64,000 nt of DNA from Clostridium sp. SM-530-WT-3G (GTDB taxonomy: Bacteria; Bacillota; Clostridia; Clostridiales; Clostridiaceae), in contig NZ_JABAGC010000001.1 in assembly GCF_012843905.1 (NCBI RefSeq), positions 124,001 through 188,000 on the forward strand, given 5' to 3'. Under the pieces are notes generated by a model. The model searched no databases, was not told where the DNA came from, and saw only the letters and a program-made list of their open reading frames with translations. A program made the position numbers and the translations under genes. Below are positions 54,681 to 63,828 of the stretch, one piece after another (positions within the stretch are counted from its first letter, which is position 1; every line of letters begins with the position of its first letter).

Positions 54681-56615
54681 CTAATTATTAGCTTTATAAT
54701 TTTCTATAGCTTCAGCTATTTCATTTAAGTATTCCCATCTTTCATATTTTAAATCAAGTTTTTCTTGAACTTCTTCCTTTTCTTTCATAAGTTCATTAAG
54801 CTTACCATAATTAGATGAGTTTTTAACCATATCATCTTCAATAGATTGAAGCTTTTCTTCTAATTCACTTATATCATTATCTATTGTTTCAAATTCCTTT
54901 TGCTCTTTAAAAGTAAACTTAGGCTTATTATCTTTTATCTTTTCTTTAGTACCTTTTGTTTTTTCTTCTTTATTTTTTATGCTGTCAGTATTTTGTGTAG
55001 CTTTAAACTTTTCAATTTCTTTTGCGATAAGGAAATCACTAAAATTACCATGATATTCTTTAATATATCCGTTACCTTCATATGAGAAAATCTTATTACA
55101 TATTCTATCTAAGAAGTATCTATCATGGGATACAACCACTACTATTCCCATAAACTTATCTAAGAAATCTTCAAGTATTTTTAATGTTTCTATATCAATA
55201 TCATTTGTAGGTTCGTCTAGAATCAAGAAGTTAGGAGATTCCATAAGAACTCTTAATAAATGAAGTCTTCTTCTTTCACCACCTGATAGCTTTTCAATTG
55301 GAGTATATTGCATTGTACTATCAAATAAGAATCTTTCACACATAGTTGAGGCAGTTATTTTAGTTCCATCTTCTACAGGAATATATTCTCCACCTTCTTT
55401 TACATAATCGATAACTCTCATTTTAGGGTCCATATTGGTATCATCTTGAGCAAAGCAGCCTATTTTTACTGTTTCACCAATTTCTATAGTACCACTATCC
55501 TGTTGAAGCTTACCTCTTAATATATTAACAAGTGTTGTTTTTCCAGCTCCATTTTCTCCAACTATACCTATTCTGTCATCTCTAAGGAAAATATAGCTAA
55601 AATCTTTAATAAGGGTTTTATCTCCAAAGGATTTACTTATATCATATAGTTCAACGATCTTTTTACCTAATCTTGAACCTACAAATGATATTTCAACGTC
55701 TGTATTTCTTTTTATAGTTTCAGTTTTTACTAATTCATCAAATCTTTGAAGTCTAGCTTTTTGCTTTGTAGTTCTAGCCTTAGCCCCTCTTTTAACCCAT
55801 TTTAATTCATTTCTTATAAGGGCATTTCTCTTGTCTTCTTGGATTTGTTCAGTTTCTAATCTTTCTATTTTCTTCTCTAGGAAAGCCGTATAATTTCCAG
55901 GATAAGAATAAAGATTTCCTCTGTCTAATTCTATTATTCTATTAGCAACTCTATCAAGGAAATATCTATCATGGGTAATCATTAATAAAGCACCTTTTCT
56001 AGAATTTAAATACTCTTCAAGCCATTCAATAGATTCAGCATCTAAGTGGTTTGTAGGTTCGTCTAATATTAATAAATCACATGGAGTAATAAGTGCTCCT
56101 GCAAGAGCAACTCTCTTTTTCTGTCCACCTGATAAATTTCCTACTTTTTCATTATAATTTGTAATTCCTAGTTTATTAAGTACTGTTTTTGCAGTACTTT
56201 CAAGATCCCAAAGATTTAAGGAATCTATAAGCTCTTGAAGTTTTAATAATTTATTATTTAACTTTTCAAAATCATCTTGTGAAGCATTATGTAACTTTTC
56301 TAATATTTCTTCATATTCTCTAAGTGTCTTCATTTCCTTTGTTTCACCTTTGAATATCTGCTCTAGAACTGTTGCATCTTTATCAAAAGGAGGATTTTGT
56401 TCAAGGAATTCAATTCTCATATTTTTACCCTTTGTTATATTTCCATCAAAGAATTCCTCTTTACCTGCAACTACCTTTAAAAATGTAGATTTACCTGCAC
56501 CGTTTATTCCTATTAAACCTATTTTATCTCCTTCATTAATGCCTAGTGAAACATTGTTTAATAGCACTTTTTCACTATAGCTTTTACTTATATTTTCTAA
56601 AGTAATTATATTCAT
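54681..56615 (-). CDS. ABC-F ribosomal ATPase (Uup/YdiF-like)
   Basis: The 644-aa protein has two ABC cassettes and no membrane segments: Walker A GINGAGKST (36-44) and GENGAGKTT (about 355), signatures LSGGQKKR and LSGGERRR, and Walker B LLILDEPTNHLD / FLILDEPTNDID. The linker KWVKRGAKARTTKQKARLQRF is the ABC-F P-site-tRNA-interaction motif. A C-terminal coiled coil (about 565-635) points to the Uup/YdiF branch. ABC-F proteins act on stalled ribosomes; some give antibiotic resistance, but nothing here marks it as a resistance type. GGAGA precedes ATG. Confidence 0.93.
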   Translation of the reverse strand: MNIITLENISKSYSEKVLLNNVSLGINEGDKIGLIGINGAGKSTFLKVVAGKEEFFDGNITKGKNMRIEFLEQNPPFDKDATVLEQIFKGETKEMKTLREYEEILEKLHNASQDDFEKLNNKLLKLQELIDSLNLWDLESTAKTVLNKLGITNYNEKVGNLSGGQKKRVALAGALITPCDLLILDEPTNHLDAESIEWLEEYLNSRKGALLMITHDRYFLDRVANRIIELDRGNLYSYPGNYTAFLEKKIERLETEQIQEDKRNALIRNELKWVKRGAKARTTKQKARLQRFDELVKTETIKRNTDVEISFVGSRLGKKIVELYDISKSFGDKTLIKDFSYIFLRDDRIGIVGENGAGKTTLVNILRGKLQQDSGTIEIGETVKIGCFAQDDTNMDPKMRVIDYVKEGGEYIPVEDGTKITASTMCERFLFDSTMQYTPIEKLSGGERRRLHLLRVLMESPNFLILDEPTNDIDIETLKILEDFLDKFMGIVVVVSHDRYFLDRICNKIFSYEGNGYIKEYHGNFSDFLIAKEIEKFKATQNTDSIKNKEEKTKGTKEKIKDNKPKFTFKEQKEFETIDNDISELEEKLQSIEDDMVKNSSNYGKLNELMKEKEEVQEKLDLKYERWEYLNEIAEAIENYKANN

Positions 56616-56697
56616 TAACCAATAATCTCCTTTGTTGCTTTGAAAATTGTCTATTTCTTATTTTATCACAAGTTGATGAATTTTAAAAAGAATCATA

Positions 56698-57225
56698 TTA
56701 ACATAACTCGTATTCCCTATGAAGTACCCATGTATTATCTACCCACTTAAACAAACTAATATTATCAAATTCACATTTAAAATCACATGGAAACTCATTT
56801 ACGTATTCCCATACATCATTAAATTTAGGTGGAAGCTTTTTTGAAGCCAAAGTAATATGAAATATTTTATCTTTTCCATCAGTCTTCTTAAAATGAATAA
56901 ATGGAATCTTTTCTAATACATCAATTAATCTATCATGAAGTTTCTTTCCCTCTTTAGACATTTTTACATCCATATATATAACTCTATTGTCAAAATGGTT
57001 ATAACCTTTAATTGTATACAGCTTTTTCCTTTCTTTTGCAGAAAACTTTTCAAGAGCTTCTTCTAATTCAGATATATCACCATCATATTCAAATGGAGCT
57101 TTTATTGTAAAATGAGCAGGAAGCTTTGAGGATTTAGCTTTAAACTTATCATAAAGTTCAATTCTCATCATATTGTTAAAATCTCCACCTTCGCCTTTAA
57201 CTACACTAACTATAACATAACGCAT
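56698..57225 (-). CDS. 2'-5' RNA ligase/phosphoesterase family protein (2H superfamily)
   Basis: The 175-aa protein has two HxT motifs, AHFTIKAPF (about 38-46) and FHITLASK (about 122-129), the catalytic pair of the 2H phosphoesterases (LigT/ThpR). They act on 2'-5' or cyclic phosphodiester bonds of RNA; the exact substrate is unknown. MRYVIVSVVKGEGGDF is the expected first strand, so the start is ATG 57225 although no ribosome site is adjacent: GGGAGG lies 41 bases upstream with a perfect hairpin in between. An in-frame stop two codons before ATG excludes an upstream start; internal ATGs at residues 19-20 follow GGTGGAG and could give a shorter form. Confidence 0.82.
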   Translation of the reverse strand: MRYVIVSVVKGEGGDFNNMMRIELYDKFKAKSSKLPAHFTIKAPFEYDGDISELEEALEKFSAKERKKLYTIKGYNHFDNRVIYMDVKMSKEGKKLHDRLIDVLEKIPFIHFKKTDGKDKIFHITLASKKLPPKFNDVWEYVNEFPCDFKCEFDNISLFKWVDNTWVLHREYELC

Positions 57226-57235
57226 AATTTAATTC

Positions 57236-57272
57236 GATAATTGATCTCTAAATCATCAATTATCTTCCTCCC
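57236..57272 (-). promoter_or_regulatory. ribosome site plus start-bridging hairpin of the 2H gene
   Basis: On the - strand GGGAGG (57272-57267) is followed after two bases by GATAATTGAT, nine loop bases and ATCAATTATC: a perfect 10-bp stem. Ten bases then lead to the ATG. Folding would bring the ribosome site to about 12 bases from the start. Confidence 0.65.
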
Positions 57273-57435
57273 TTCAGAATTACTATTAATATATTATATA
57301 TTATGTATTGTAACAATATGAATATATTCAAACAAAAAAGGTTCAAAATAATGTGGTAAAATCGCAAAATACTCTAATTATAAGCCTAATTAATTCATAA
57401 TCAGAACAATAATTAACTGTTTTAATATAAATGTA

Positions 57436-57472
57436 ATTAAAAAAAGGATTTGCTGATTCAGCAAATCCTTTT
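57436..57472 (-). terminator. rho-independent terminator of the histidine kinase gene
   Basis: AAAAGGATTTGCTGA and TCAGCAAATCCTTTT are perfectly complementary with almost no loop; the - strand continues TTTAATTAC. The stem overlaps the kinase stop codon. Confidence 0.8.
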
Positions 57473-59114
57473 AGTTTATATCTGAAAGCTCTATATCAAC
57501 CTTCTGTTCTAATTCCTTATCTATTGTTCTAGTAAGATCCATATTTTCTTCATCATTTTCATCACATTTTACTTTAGGAAGAATTATAATAAATTCACAT
57601 CCATCCTTATACTCAGGATTAATATATATTTCACCATTATGTGCTTCTACAATATATTTAACAAGAGAAAGTCCAATTCCACTTCCTTCTGCATTTCTAT
57701 GTAACGACTTGTCTACCTGTACAAATCTTTGAAAAATTTTCTCTCTATATTCATCAGGTATTCCTATTCCGTCATCTTTTACACTTATTTTAAGTGTATG
57801 TTCTTCTTCAGTACACTCAACTAATATATTTCCATCTGGAGCGGTAAACTTAATTGCATTAGAAAGAAGATTCAACATAACTCTTTCAATATTTTCTACA
57901 TCACATTTCATTTCAAGATATTCAGTATTAGTATCAAAAACCACATTTCTATTTTGTAACTTAGGTGACTGTATAGTACACATAGTTATATTCTCAATGA
58001 CACTAATTATATCACAATTAACAAAATGCATTTTAAATGCTCCTGCATCAAACTTACTAACATCGATTATATTATTTACCAGTCTTAACATTCTTGATGA
58101 ATTATCCATAATTGTTTTATCATATTTTTTATAATACTCATATAACTTATCTTTATCATCAATCTTACTTCTTAGAAGCTCAAAGGAACATATTAATATA
58201 TTTATTGGAGTTCTTAATTCATGAGATATGTTAGCAAAGAATTGGTTTCTTAATTCTTCTTCCTTCTTGATATTGTGCATTTCTATTCTCTGCATGATCA
58301 CTTTTTCTGTAAGTTTTTCATTTTCCTTGGACTTTAATAATATTTCTGTAAACATGCTAATAACTATTATTGCAAAACCACAACCTAATAAAACTCTATT
58401 TAATGTGTACATCATAGATTCATTAGTATATAATCCTTTAATTAACAATATTCTACTTAAAAATATTACGAGAGTACCTATAAATGTAATAAAATAGTTT
58501 ATACTTCTTTTATTCAGATATTGAATACAAAATCCTAATAATAAGAGATAAGTAACTATATTCATAATTATTTTACTTATTTCAATCACATTAATTATTG
58601 GATTAAGCATCCAATTTTTTATAAGATAAATGTCTGTAAATATACAAAAACGTGTAATTATAATTGAAATAATAACTGCTAAAATATTATGTTTATTTAT
58701 ATACTTGGTAATAGAGTTATTTTCAAAAAAAGTAAGAAATATTATAATTGTTCTAAATATATCTGATAATCCTAAAAACCCCCTACTTCCCTCCATCAAC
58801 AAGAATATGTTTACCTTCTGTGAAAAAAAGGTCATAACTACAAATTCAAAATAAACAGAAACATATACTAATGAAAACATATTAAAATAGTCATCATTAT
58901 ATAAATAACTATACAAGAAAAAACTAAAAATCGATAAAAATCCAATAACTAGATTAATACCTACAATATCTCGGACTATAATCCAATTATAAAAAGTAGT
59001 ATTATTAGCTAAATAAAGACTTAACTTAAATAAAACAAAAAAACATAGACTAGCTATACTACTAATTAATACAATCTGTTTGATGTTCATTAATTTTATT
59101 TTATTTAATAACAT
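57471..59114 (-). CDS. orphan membrane sensor histidine kinase
   Basis: The 547-aa kinase has about eight hydrophobic helices in residues 10-255 (a MASE-type integral membrane sensor), a coiled linker, the HisKA motif FFANISHELRTPINIL near residue 285, and HATPase boxes (NLLSNAIKFT, VKDDGIGIPDEYREKIFQRF, GSGIGLSLVKYIVEAHNG). No response regulator lies beside it. Orphan kinases of this shape in clostridia can phosphorylate Spo0A directly; whether this one does is inference. The start is ATG 59114 after GGGGGT; an ATG four codons earlier contains that site. Confidence 0.88.
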   Translation of the reverse strand: MLLNKIKLMNIKQIVLISSIASLCFFVLFKLSLYLANNTTFYNWIIVRDIVGINLVIGFLSIFSFFLYSYLYNDDYFNMFSLVYVSVYFEFVVMTFFSQKVNIFLLMEGSRGFLGLSDIFRTIIIFLTFFENNSITKYINKHNILAVIISIIITRFCIFTDIYLIKNWMLNPIINVIEISKIIMNIVTYLLLLGFCIQYLNKRSINYFITFIGTLVIFLSRILLIKGLYTNESMMYTLNRVLLGCGFAIIVISMFTEILLKSKENEKLTEKVIMQRIEMHNIKKEEELRNQFFANISHELRTPINILICSFELLRSKIDDKDKLYEYYKKYDKTIMDNSSRMLRLVNNIIDVSKFDAGAFKMHFVNCDIISVIENITMCTIQSPKLQNRNVVFDTNTEYLEMKCDVENIERVMLNLLSNAIKFTAPDGNILVECTEEEHTLKISVKDDGIGIPDEYREKIFQRFVQVDKSLHRNAEGSGIGLSLVKYIVEAHNGEIYINPEYKDGCEFIIILPKVKCDENDEENMDLTRTIDKELEQKVDIELSDIN

Positions 59115-59543
59115 TTCTACCCCCATGTATATATTTAATTTTCTGTACTAAATTATACCATAATAATTCGACATTTTTTTCAAATCATCTAAATAATTTT
59201 ATTGTTTTTTAATTTAAACTTGCAATATTTTTAAAAATGAATTTTTTCTGTGATTTTTTTTAGATTCATTTTCTAGTAATCTAAAATAGCCTTAATTTTT
59301 TGTAAGATACATAGACACTTCAAGAAATAATTGGAACATTTATGTTTAAATGTAAATAAAGAGGTTAAATAATTAACAAAATTTCTATTATTGCAGGATA
59401 TTTTCATTTTTGTGTTTTCATATACTAAATTTTAGAGTATAATGTGTTTTGTAGAGAAAAATGTTATGTAATCTTTTGCTATTAATTTTTCTTACATATT
59501 ATAGTTATTATAATAAATATACAAGTATACGGAGGTCGTAACA
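59115..59543. other. divergent promoter region between the kinase and fba
   Basis: About 430 bp of AT-rich sequence with a probable fba promoter at 59415-59443. T-runs near 59230-59260 and short repeats of AATAAA are present, but no ORF or RNA gene is visible. Confidence 0.55.
59415..59443 (+). promoter_or_regulatory. putative promoter of fba
   Basis: TTTTCA and TATAAT are separated by 17 bp, about 100 bp before the fba start. The -10 box is perfect, the -35 moderate. Confidence 0.5.
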
Positions 59544-60410
59544 ATGTTAGTATCAGCTAAAGAAATGCTAAACAAAGCTAGAGAAGGAAAATACGCTGTT
59601 GGTCAATTCAACATCAACAACTTAGAATGGACAAAAGCTATTTTATTAACAGCTCAAGAAAACAACTCACCAGTAATCTTAGGAGTATCTGAAGGTGCTG
59701 GAAAATATATGTGTGGTTATAAGACTATTGTTGGAATGGTTAACGGAATGTTAGAAGAATTAAACATAACTGTTCCAGTTGCACTTCACTTAGATCACGG
59801 TAGCTACGAAGGATGCTACAAAGCTATGGATGCTGGATTCTCTTCAGTAATGTTTGATGGATCTCACTATCCAATCGAAGAAAACATCGAAAAAACTAAA
59901 GAATTAGTTGCTAAAACTTCAGAAAGAGGATTATCTTTAGAAGCTGAAGTTGGTTCAATCGGTGGAGAAGAAGACGGAGTTATCGGAAGAGGAGAAGTTG
60001 CTGATCCTGCTGAATGTAAGCAAATTGCTGATTTAGGAGTAACTATGCTTGCTGCTGGTATCGGAAACATCCACGGTAAATACCCAGCAAACTGGCAAGG
60101 ACTTGATTTCGATGCTTTAAAAGCAATCAATGAAGCTTGTGGAAATATGCCATTAGTATTACACGGTGGTACTGGAATTCCAGAAGATATGATCAAAAAA
60201 GCTATATCATTAGGAGTTTCTAAGATCAACGTTAACACTGAATGTCAATTATACTTCCAAGAAGCTACAAGAAAATACATTGAAGCTGGAAAAGACTTAG
60301 AAGGTAAAGGATTCGACCCAAGAAAGCTATTAGCTCCAGGTTACGAAGCTATCAAAACTATCGTTAAAGAAAAAATGGAATTATTCGGTTCAATTAATAA
60401 AGCAAACTAG
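59544..60410 (+). CDS. fba: class II fructose-1,6-bisphosphate aldolase
   Basis: This Zn-dependent glycolytic enzyme interconverts fructose-1,6-bisphosphate with DHAP and G3P. The 288-aa TIM barrel carries the Zn ligands in HLDHGS (about 80-85), EAEVGSIGGEEDG, GNIHGKYP and VLHGGTG, plus INVNTE for phosphate binding. Codon use is strikingly different from neighbours (many AAC, ATC, TTC, GGA), as expected for a very highly expressed gene. TACGGAGG precedes ATG by 10 bases. It is monocistronic, with its own promoter and terminator. Confidence 0.97.
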   Translation: MLVSAKEMLNKAREGKYAVGQFNINNLEWTKAILLTAQENNSPVILGVSEGAGKYMCGYKTIVGMVNGMLEELNITVPVALHLDHGSYEGCYKAMDAGFSSVMFDGSHYPIEENIEKTKELVAKTSERGLSLEAEVGSIGGEEDGVIGRGEVADPAECKQIADLGVTMLAAGIGNIHGKYPANWQGLDFDALKAINEACGNMPLVLHGGTGIPEDMIKKAISLGVSKINVNTECQLYFQEATRKYIEAGKDLEGKGFDPRKLLAPGYEAIKTIVKEKMELFGSINKAN

Positions 60411-60810
60411 TATTTCTTGTATAGGTAAGAGCTGTCATTACGACAGCTCTTTTCTGATTTATTTACCAATAACCCAACTACTCTAACACAACGTTGAATT
60501 CACTTCTTTTAAATCCAACAATCTAATTTCCTTTTTACTCAAATCATTATCTTATTTATTAATTTTCTGCATATACTAAATATTGCAATTTATTATTCGT
60601 ACTTATGCAGAACGTTATACCTTGTTATTATCATCTCTGTATTAATTTCTGTGTAAATATAAATAAATTTTTGAATTTTTTAGCATTATAATTAATATTT
60701 TGTTTGATTTATATAGGTTTTTCTGCTAATATATAGTTATTATTAATTAATTATTAATACTAATAAACATTCGGATAATGGTATAATATTTGAAAAGAGG
60801 GATTAACAAA
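60411..60810 (+). other. intergenic region between fba and the flavodiiron gene
   Basis: About 400 bp: the fba terminator at 60427-60453, then very AT-rich DNA. TTATAATTAATATTT at 60686-60700 partly matches a PerR box. A TATAAT at 60782 is too close to the ribosome site to be a convincing promoter. No ORF. Confidence 0.5.
60427..60453 (+). terminator. rho-independent terminator of fba
   Basis: AAGAGCTGTC and GACAGCTCTT form a perfect 10-bp stem around a short loop and end in TTTT, 17 bases after the stop. Confidence 0.92.
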
Positions 60811-61974
60811 ATGAACAATAATTGTATTACTGATTCTATAAAGTATATAGGAGTAAATGATAAAACATTAGATTTATTTGAAAGCCAATATAAAATACCA
60901 AATGGTGTATCATATAATTCTTACGTTATTTTAGATGAAAAAATAGCTGTTATGGATACAGTGGATAAAAGAGCACTTAATGAATGGTTAGATAATTTAG
61001 ATACAGTTTTAGAAGGTAGACAACCAGATTATCTTGTTATTTCTCATTTAGAACCAGACCACGCAGCAAATATTCAAATACTAGCTGAAAAGTATTCAGA
61101 CATGAAGCTAGTTGGAAATAAGAAGATATTTGATATGCTTCCACAATTCTTTGATTTTAATATAGAAGATAGAAAAGTAATTGTTAGTGAAGGTGATGAA
61201 TTAAACTTAGGAAAACATACACTTCAATTCTTTATGGCTCCTATGGTACATTGGCCAGAAGTTATGGTTGAATATGAAAAGACAGAGAAAATATTATTTT
61301 CAGCTGATGGCTTTGGAAAATTTGGTTCATTAGATGTTGAAGAAGATTGGACTGATGAAGCTAGAAGATACTATATTAATATAGTTGGTAAATATGGCGC
61401 TGCAGTTCAAACTCTACTTAAAAAAGCCTCTACATTAGATATAAAAACAATTTGTCCGTTACATGGACCAGTATTAAAAGAAAACTTAGGATATTATATA
61501 GATAAATATGTTAAATGGAGCTCTTATACTCCAGAAGAAGAAGGTACAGTTGTTGCATATGCATCAATTCATGGAAATACTGCTGAAGCTGCTAAAAAGA
61601 TGGCAGAAATACTAAAAAACAAGGGTGCTAAAAATGTAGTACTATATGATTTATCTAGAGCAGATATGTCACAAGTTATTGCTGATTGCTACAGATATGA
61701 TAAATTAGTAGTTGCATGTGCTACTTATGATGGTGGATTATTCCCTTGCATGGAAGACTTCTTAAATCACTTAAAGCATAAAAATTTCCAAAACAGAAAA
61801 GTTGGTATAATAGAAAATAGTTCTTGGACACCTACAGCAGGAAAATGCATGAAAGATATGTTTAATCAAATGAAAGATATTAAAATCTGCGATACAATGG
61901 TTTCAATAAAATCAGTTGCTAAGGCAAAAGATATTGAAACAATGAATACTCTTGCTGATGAATTATTAAAATAA
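60811..61974 (+). CDS. fprA: A-type flavodiiron protein (FprA family, O2/NO reductase)
   Basis: The 387-aa protein reduces O2 to water or NO to N2O using electrons from rubredoxin or reduced flavin, protecting an anaerobe. Residues 1-250 are the beta-lactamase-like diiron domain with ligands HLEPDHA, VHWPE, SADGFGKFG and LHGP. Residues 255-387 are a flavodoxin domain beginning ASIHGNTAEAAKKM for FMN, with ATYDGGLFPCMEDFL and NSSWTPTAGK. The start is ATG 60811, 9 bases after AAGAGGG; an in-frame TTG precedes that site. It is monocistronic with a terminator. Confidence 0.95.
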   Translation: MNNNCITDSIKYIGVNDKTLDLFESQYKIPNGVSYNSYVILDEKIAVMDTVDKRALNEWLDNLDTVLEGRQPDYLVISHLEPDHAANIQILAEKYSDMKLVGNKKIFDMLPQFFDFNIEDRKVIVSEGDELNLGKHTLQFFMAPMVHWPEVMVEYEKTEKILFSADGFGKFGSLDVEEDWTDEARRYYINIVGKYGAAVQTLLKKASTLDIKTICPLHGPVLKENLGYYIDKYVKWSSYTPEEEGTVVAYASIHGNTAEAAKKMAEILKNKGAKNVVLYDLSRADMSQVIADCYRYDKLVVACATYDGGLFPCMEDFLNHLKHKNFQNRKVGIIENSSWTPTAGKCMKDMFNQMKDIKICDTMVSIKSVAKAKDIETMNTLADELLK

Positions 61975-62021
61975 ACATTTATATAGTTATTATTTAACTG
62001 TATAAAATATATAGCTCTACT

Positions 62022-62058
62022 AAAAGAACGTGTTGTAAAATCACGTTCTTTTATTTTT
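62022..62058 (+). terminator. rho-independent terminator of fprA
   Basis: AAAAGAACGTG and CACGTTCTTTT form a perfect 11-bp stem, followed by ATTTTTATTT. The A-run on the left makes it usable for the convergent amidase gene too. Confidence 0.9.
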
Positions 62059-62092
62059 ATTTAAATTTAAATATCTGAATTATTTAGAAGTA

Positions 62093-62833
62093 TTATTCTT
62101 CAGCTATTTCATAGAATAAACTACCTAAGTCAGATTTAAGCTTATCGCATTTATCCTTAGACAGATATTGTGTTTCTATCCAAATTCCCTTTTCATTGCT
62201 TCTCACATAGCATTTTACATCGCTAAAGTATGCATCTAATATTGATTTTATATCTACCCCATCATACCCATCATAAGCGCATTTTAAATAATTTGTGACA
62301 ATATAATATTTGTTTTCAACTGTACTCTGCCCTGTTATTCCCTTAACTATTGCATTGGAAATTTTCTCAGCTCCTATTTGTTCATATAGAGATGAATCTG
62401 AACTATCTACAAAACATATTTCAATAAGCATAGATACTGAAGATGTATTTCTAATCATTGCAAGATTAGAACCATCTTTAATTCCTCTGTTATTAAAACC
62501 TAATGACACTATATTATTTAGAACATTTCTTGCTTCCTTTACTTCTTTTCCTTTATAGGTGAATACTTCTGTTCCTTTTCCTCCGCCAGCATTAGCATGA
62601 ATGCTTATGCACATATCAACATTATTGTTATTAGCTTTTGTATATCTTTGCCATAGACTATTACTAACACTTGAAGCGCTTGATGGTCTGAGTTCAATCA
62701 CAGAATGTCCTAAAGATTTTAATTTACTTATTACTTTGGATCCAACTGCATTTATTATTGTTTCCTCTGCAATATTTCCTACGGCTCCCCTATCTGGATT
62801 TACACCATGACCTAGATCTATTCCTATTTTCAT
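62093..62833 (-). CDS. N-acetylmuramoyl-L-alanine amidase (Amidase_3, CwlC-like)
   Basis: The 246-aa Zn amidase cleaves the lactyl-amide bond of peptidoglycan. Zn/catalytic residues appear in IDLGHG, AEETI, SIHANAG and IEICF. A C-terminal 75-residue domain (KYYIVTNYLKCAYDGYDGVDIKSIL...) is probably a wall-binding or SPOR-like module. There is no signal peptide, so it may act after mother-cell lysis (sporulation, as CwlC) or be released through a holin (phage-like). No holin or phage genes are nearby, favouring a sporulation-type role. AAGGAGAGG precedes ATG. Confidence 0.9.
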   Translation of the reverse strand: MKIGIDLGHGVNPDRGAVGNIAEETIINAVGSKVISKLKSLGHSVIELRPSSASSVSNSLWQRYTKANNNNVDMCISIHANAGGGKGTEVFTYKGKEVKEARNVLNNIVSLGFNNRGIKDGSNLAMIRNTSSVSMLIEICFVDSSDSSLYEQIGAEKISNAIVKGITGQSTVENKYYIVTNYLKCAYDGYDGVDIKSILDAYFSDVKCYVRSNEKGIWIETQYLSKDKCDKLKSDLGSLFYEIAEE

Positions 62834-62936
62834 ATAATAATTTCCTCTCCTTTTATTAAATATTTTCTTATCCTAATTCTTTATTCTTTAAAATTATAAG
62901 TTGATAATTATCTACTATAAATCACACAGATGTTCA

Positions 62937-62967
62937 TATAGTTTCACATATAGTTTCACATATAGTT
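62937..62967. repeat. short tandem repeat
   Basis: The 12-base unit ATAGTTTCACAT occurs twice in a row, followed by a partial third copy (ATAGTTT), upstream of the amidase gene. It may be replication slippage or a regulatory repeat. Confidence 0.6.
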
Positions 62968-63061
62968 TATAATATGAATTTTAATTTATTTAGTTCATAT
63001 ATCCTCATAATAATCTCATCATTTTTATTTACAACAATATGTAATACATATAATATATATT

Positions 63062-63107
63062 TCAAAAAAACAAAACAGCTCCATAAAGTAATTTATGAAA
63101 CTGTTTT
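63062..63107 (-). terminator. rho-independent terminator of hsp18
   Basis: AAAACAGTTTCATAAA pairs with TTTATGGAGCTGTTTT with two internal mismatches; the - strand ends in GTTTTTTTG. It lies about 90 bases after the hsp18 stop. Confidence 0.75.
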
Positions 63108-63197
63108 ATATATAAATTAGTTATTGTGAATATCTAAAGTACATATAAGATTTTATTCTCTTACATTTACATATAATTTTATTTATCATCTTATTTA

Positions 63198-63644
63198 TTA
63201 CTCAATAAATATACTTGAATTTGAATGTTGTTCTTTGATTAGTTTTGGTAATATAACCTTTAGTTTACCATTTTCAAATTTAGCTCTTATACTATCTTTA
63301 TTTACATTATCTAAATAAAATGATCTAGAAAATTCGCCGTAACATCTTTCTTTTCTGATGTAATTATCTCTGTTGTCATTGTGAACTTCTTGTATCTTTG
63401 CTTTTATGATTAATTTATTATTAATATAATCTAAACTTATATCTTCTTTATTTACTCCTGGAAGTTCTGCGCATACTAAGTATTCTTTATCTGTTTCTCT
63501 TACATCAGCATTAAATCTACTTATTTCATTTGTTATATCCATTGGAGAAAAGAAATCATCATTAAAGAAATCGCTCATTAAATCTGCAAATGTTCCTCCT
63601 ACTTCATTTGTATTATGAGTTCTAAAAGGTATTAATCCAAACAT
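63198..63644 (-). CDS. hsp18: small heat shock protein Hsp18 (alpha-crystallin/Hsp20 family)
   Basis: This 148-aa holdase binds unfolding proteins during stress. The alpha-crystallin domain spans about 42-135 with FNADVRETDKEYLVCAELPGVNKEDISL, NKLIIKAK and the hallmark FENGKLKVILPK; a C-terminal IFIE corresponds to the I-x-I/V oligomer motif. The N-terminus MFGLIPFR resembles clostridial Hsp18. The start is ATG 63644, 9 bases after GGAGG; the longer in-frame start lacks a site. A perfect CtsR operator overlaps its promoter. Confidence 0.95.
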   Translation of the reverse strand: MFGLIPFRTHNTNEVGGTFADLMSDFFNDDFFSPMDITNEISRFNADVRETDKEYLVCAELPGVNKEDISLDYINNKLIIKAKIQEVHNDNRDNYIRKERCYGEFSRSFYLDNVNKDSIRAKFENGKLKVILPKLIKEQHSNSSIFIE

Positions 63645-63799
63645 ACAAACGACCTCCTTTAATTTTATATTTTTTAGTTTGTTATAAGCTTGAATCATAC
63701 TTATAATATATAGCTTTTAAATTTAGAATTATATATTATCTCAAACAAATTATTTATAAACCTTAATTTAAAATCTATCTTTATCCTTTGTACAAGTAC

Positions 63800-63828
63800 A
63801 TTATATTTCTAAAGTCAAAGATAGTCAA
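63800..63828 (-). promoter_or_regulatory. vegetative promoter of hsp18
   Basis: On the - strand TTGACT (63828-63823) and TATAAT (63805-63800) are separated by 17 bp. The operator covers the -35 box and the spacer start. Confidence 0.82.

Larger units (their letters stand above)
62834..63197. other. intergenic region with the hsp18 terminator
   Basis: About 360 bp. It holds a short tandem repeat (ATAGTTTCACAT, nearly three times, near 62937-62967) and the hsp18 terminator at 63062-63107. No ORF is visible. Confidence 0.55.

Noticed and set aside
59867-60238. 123-codon - strand frame inside fba
   Set aside because: Shadow of a highly biased gene; no start context and no family features.
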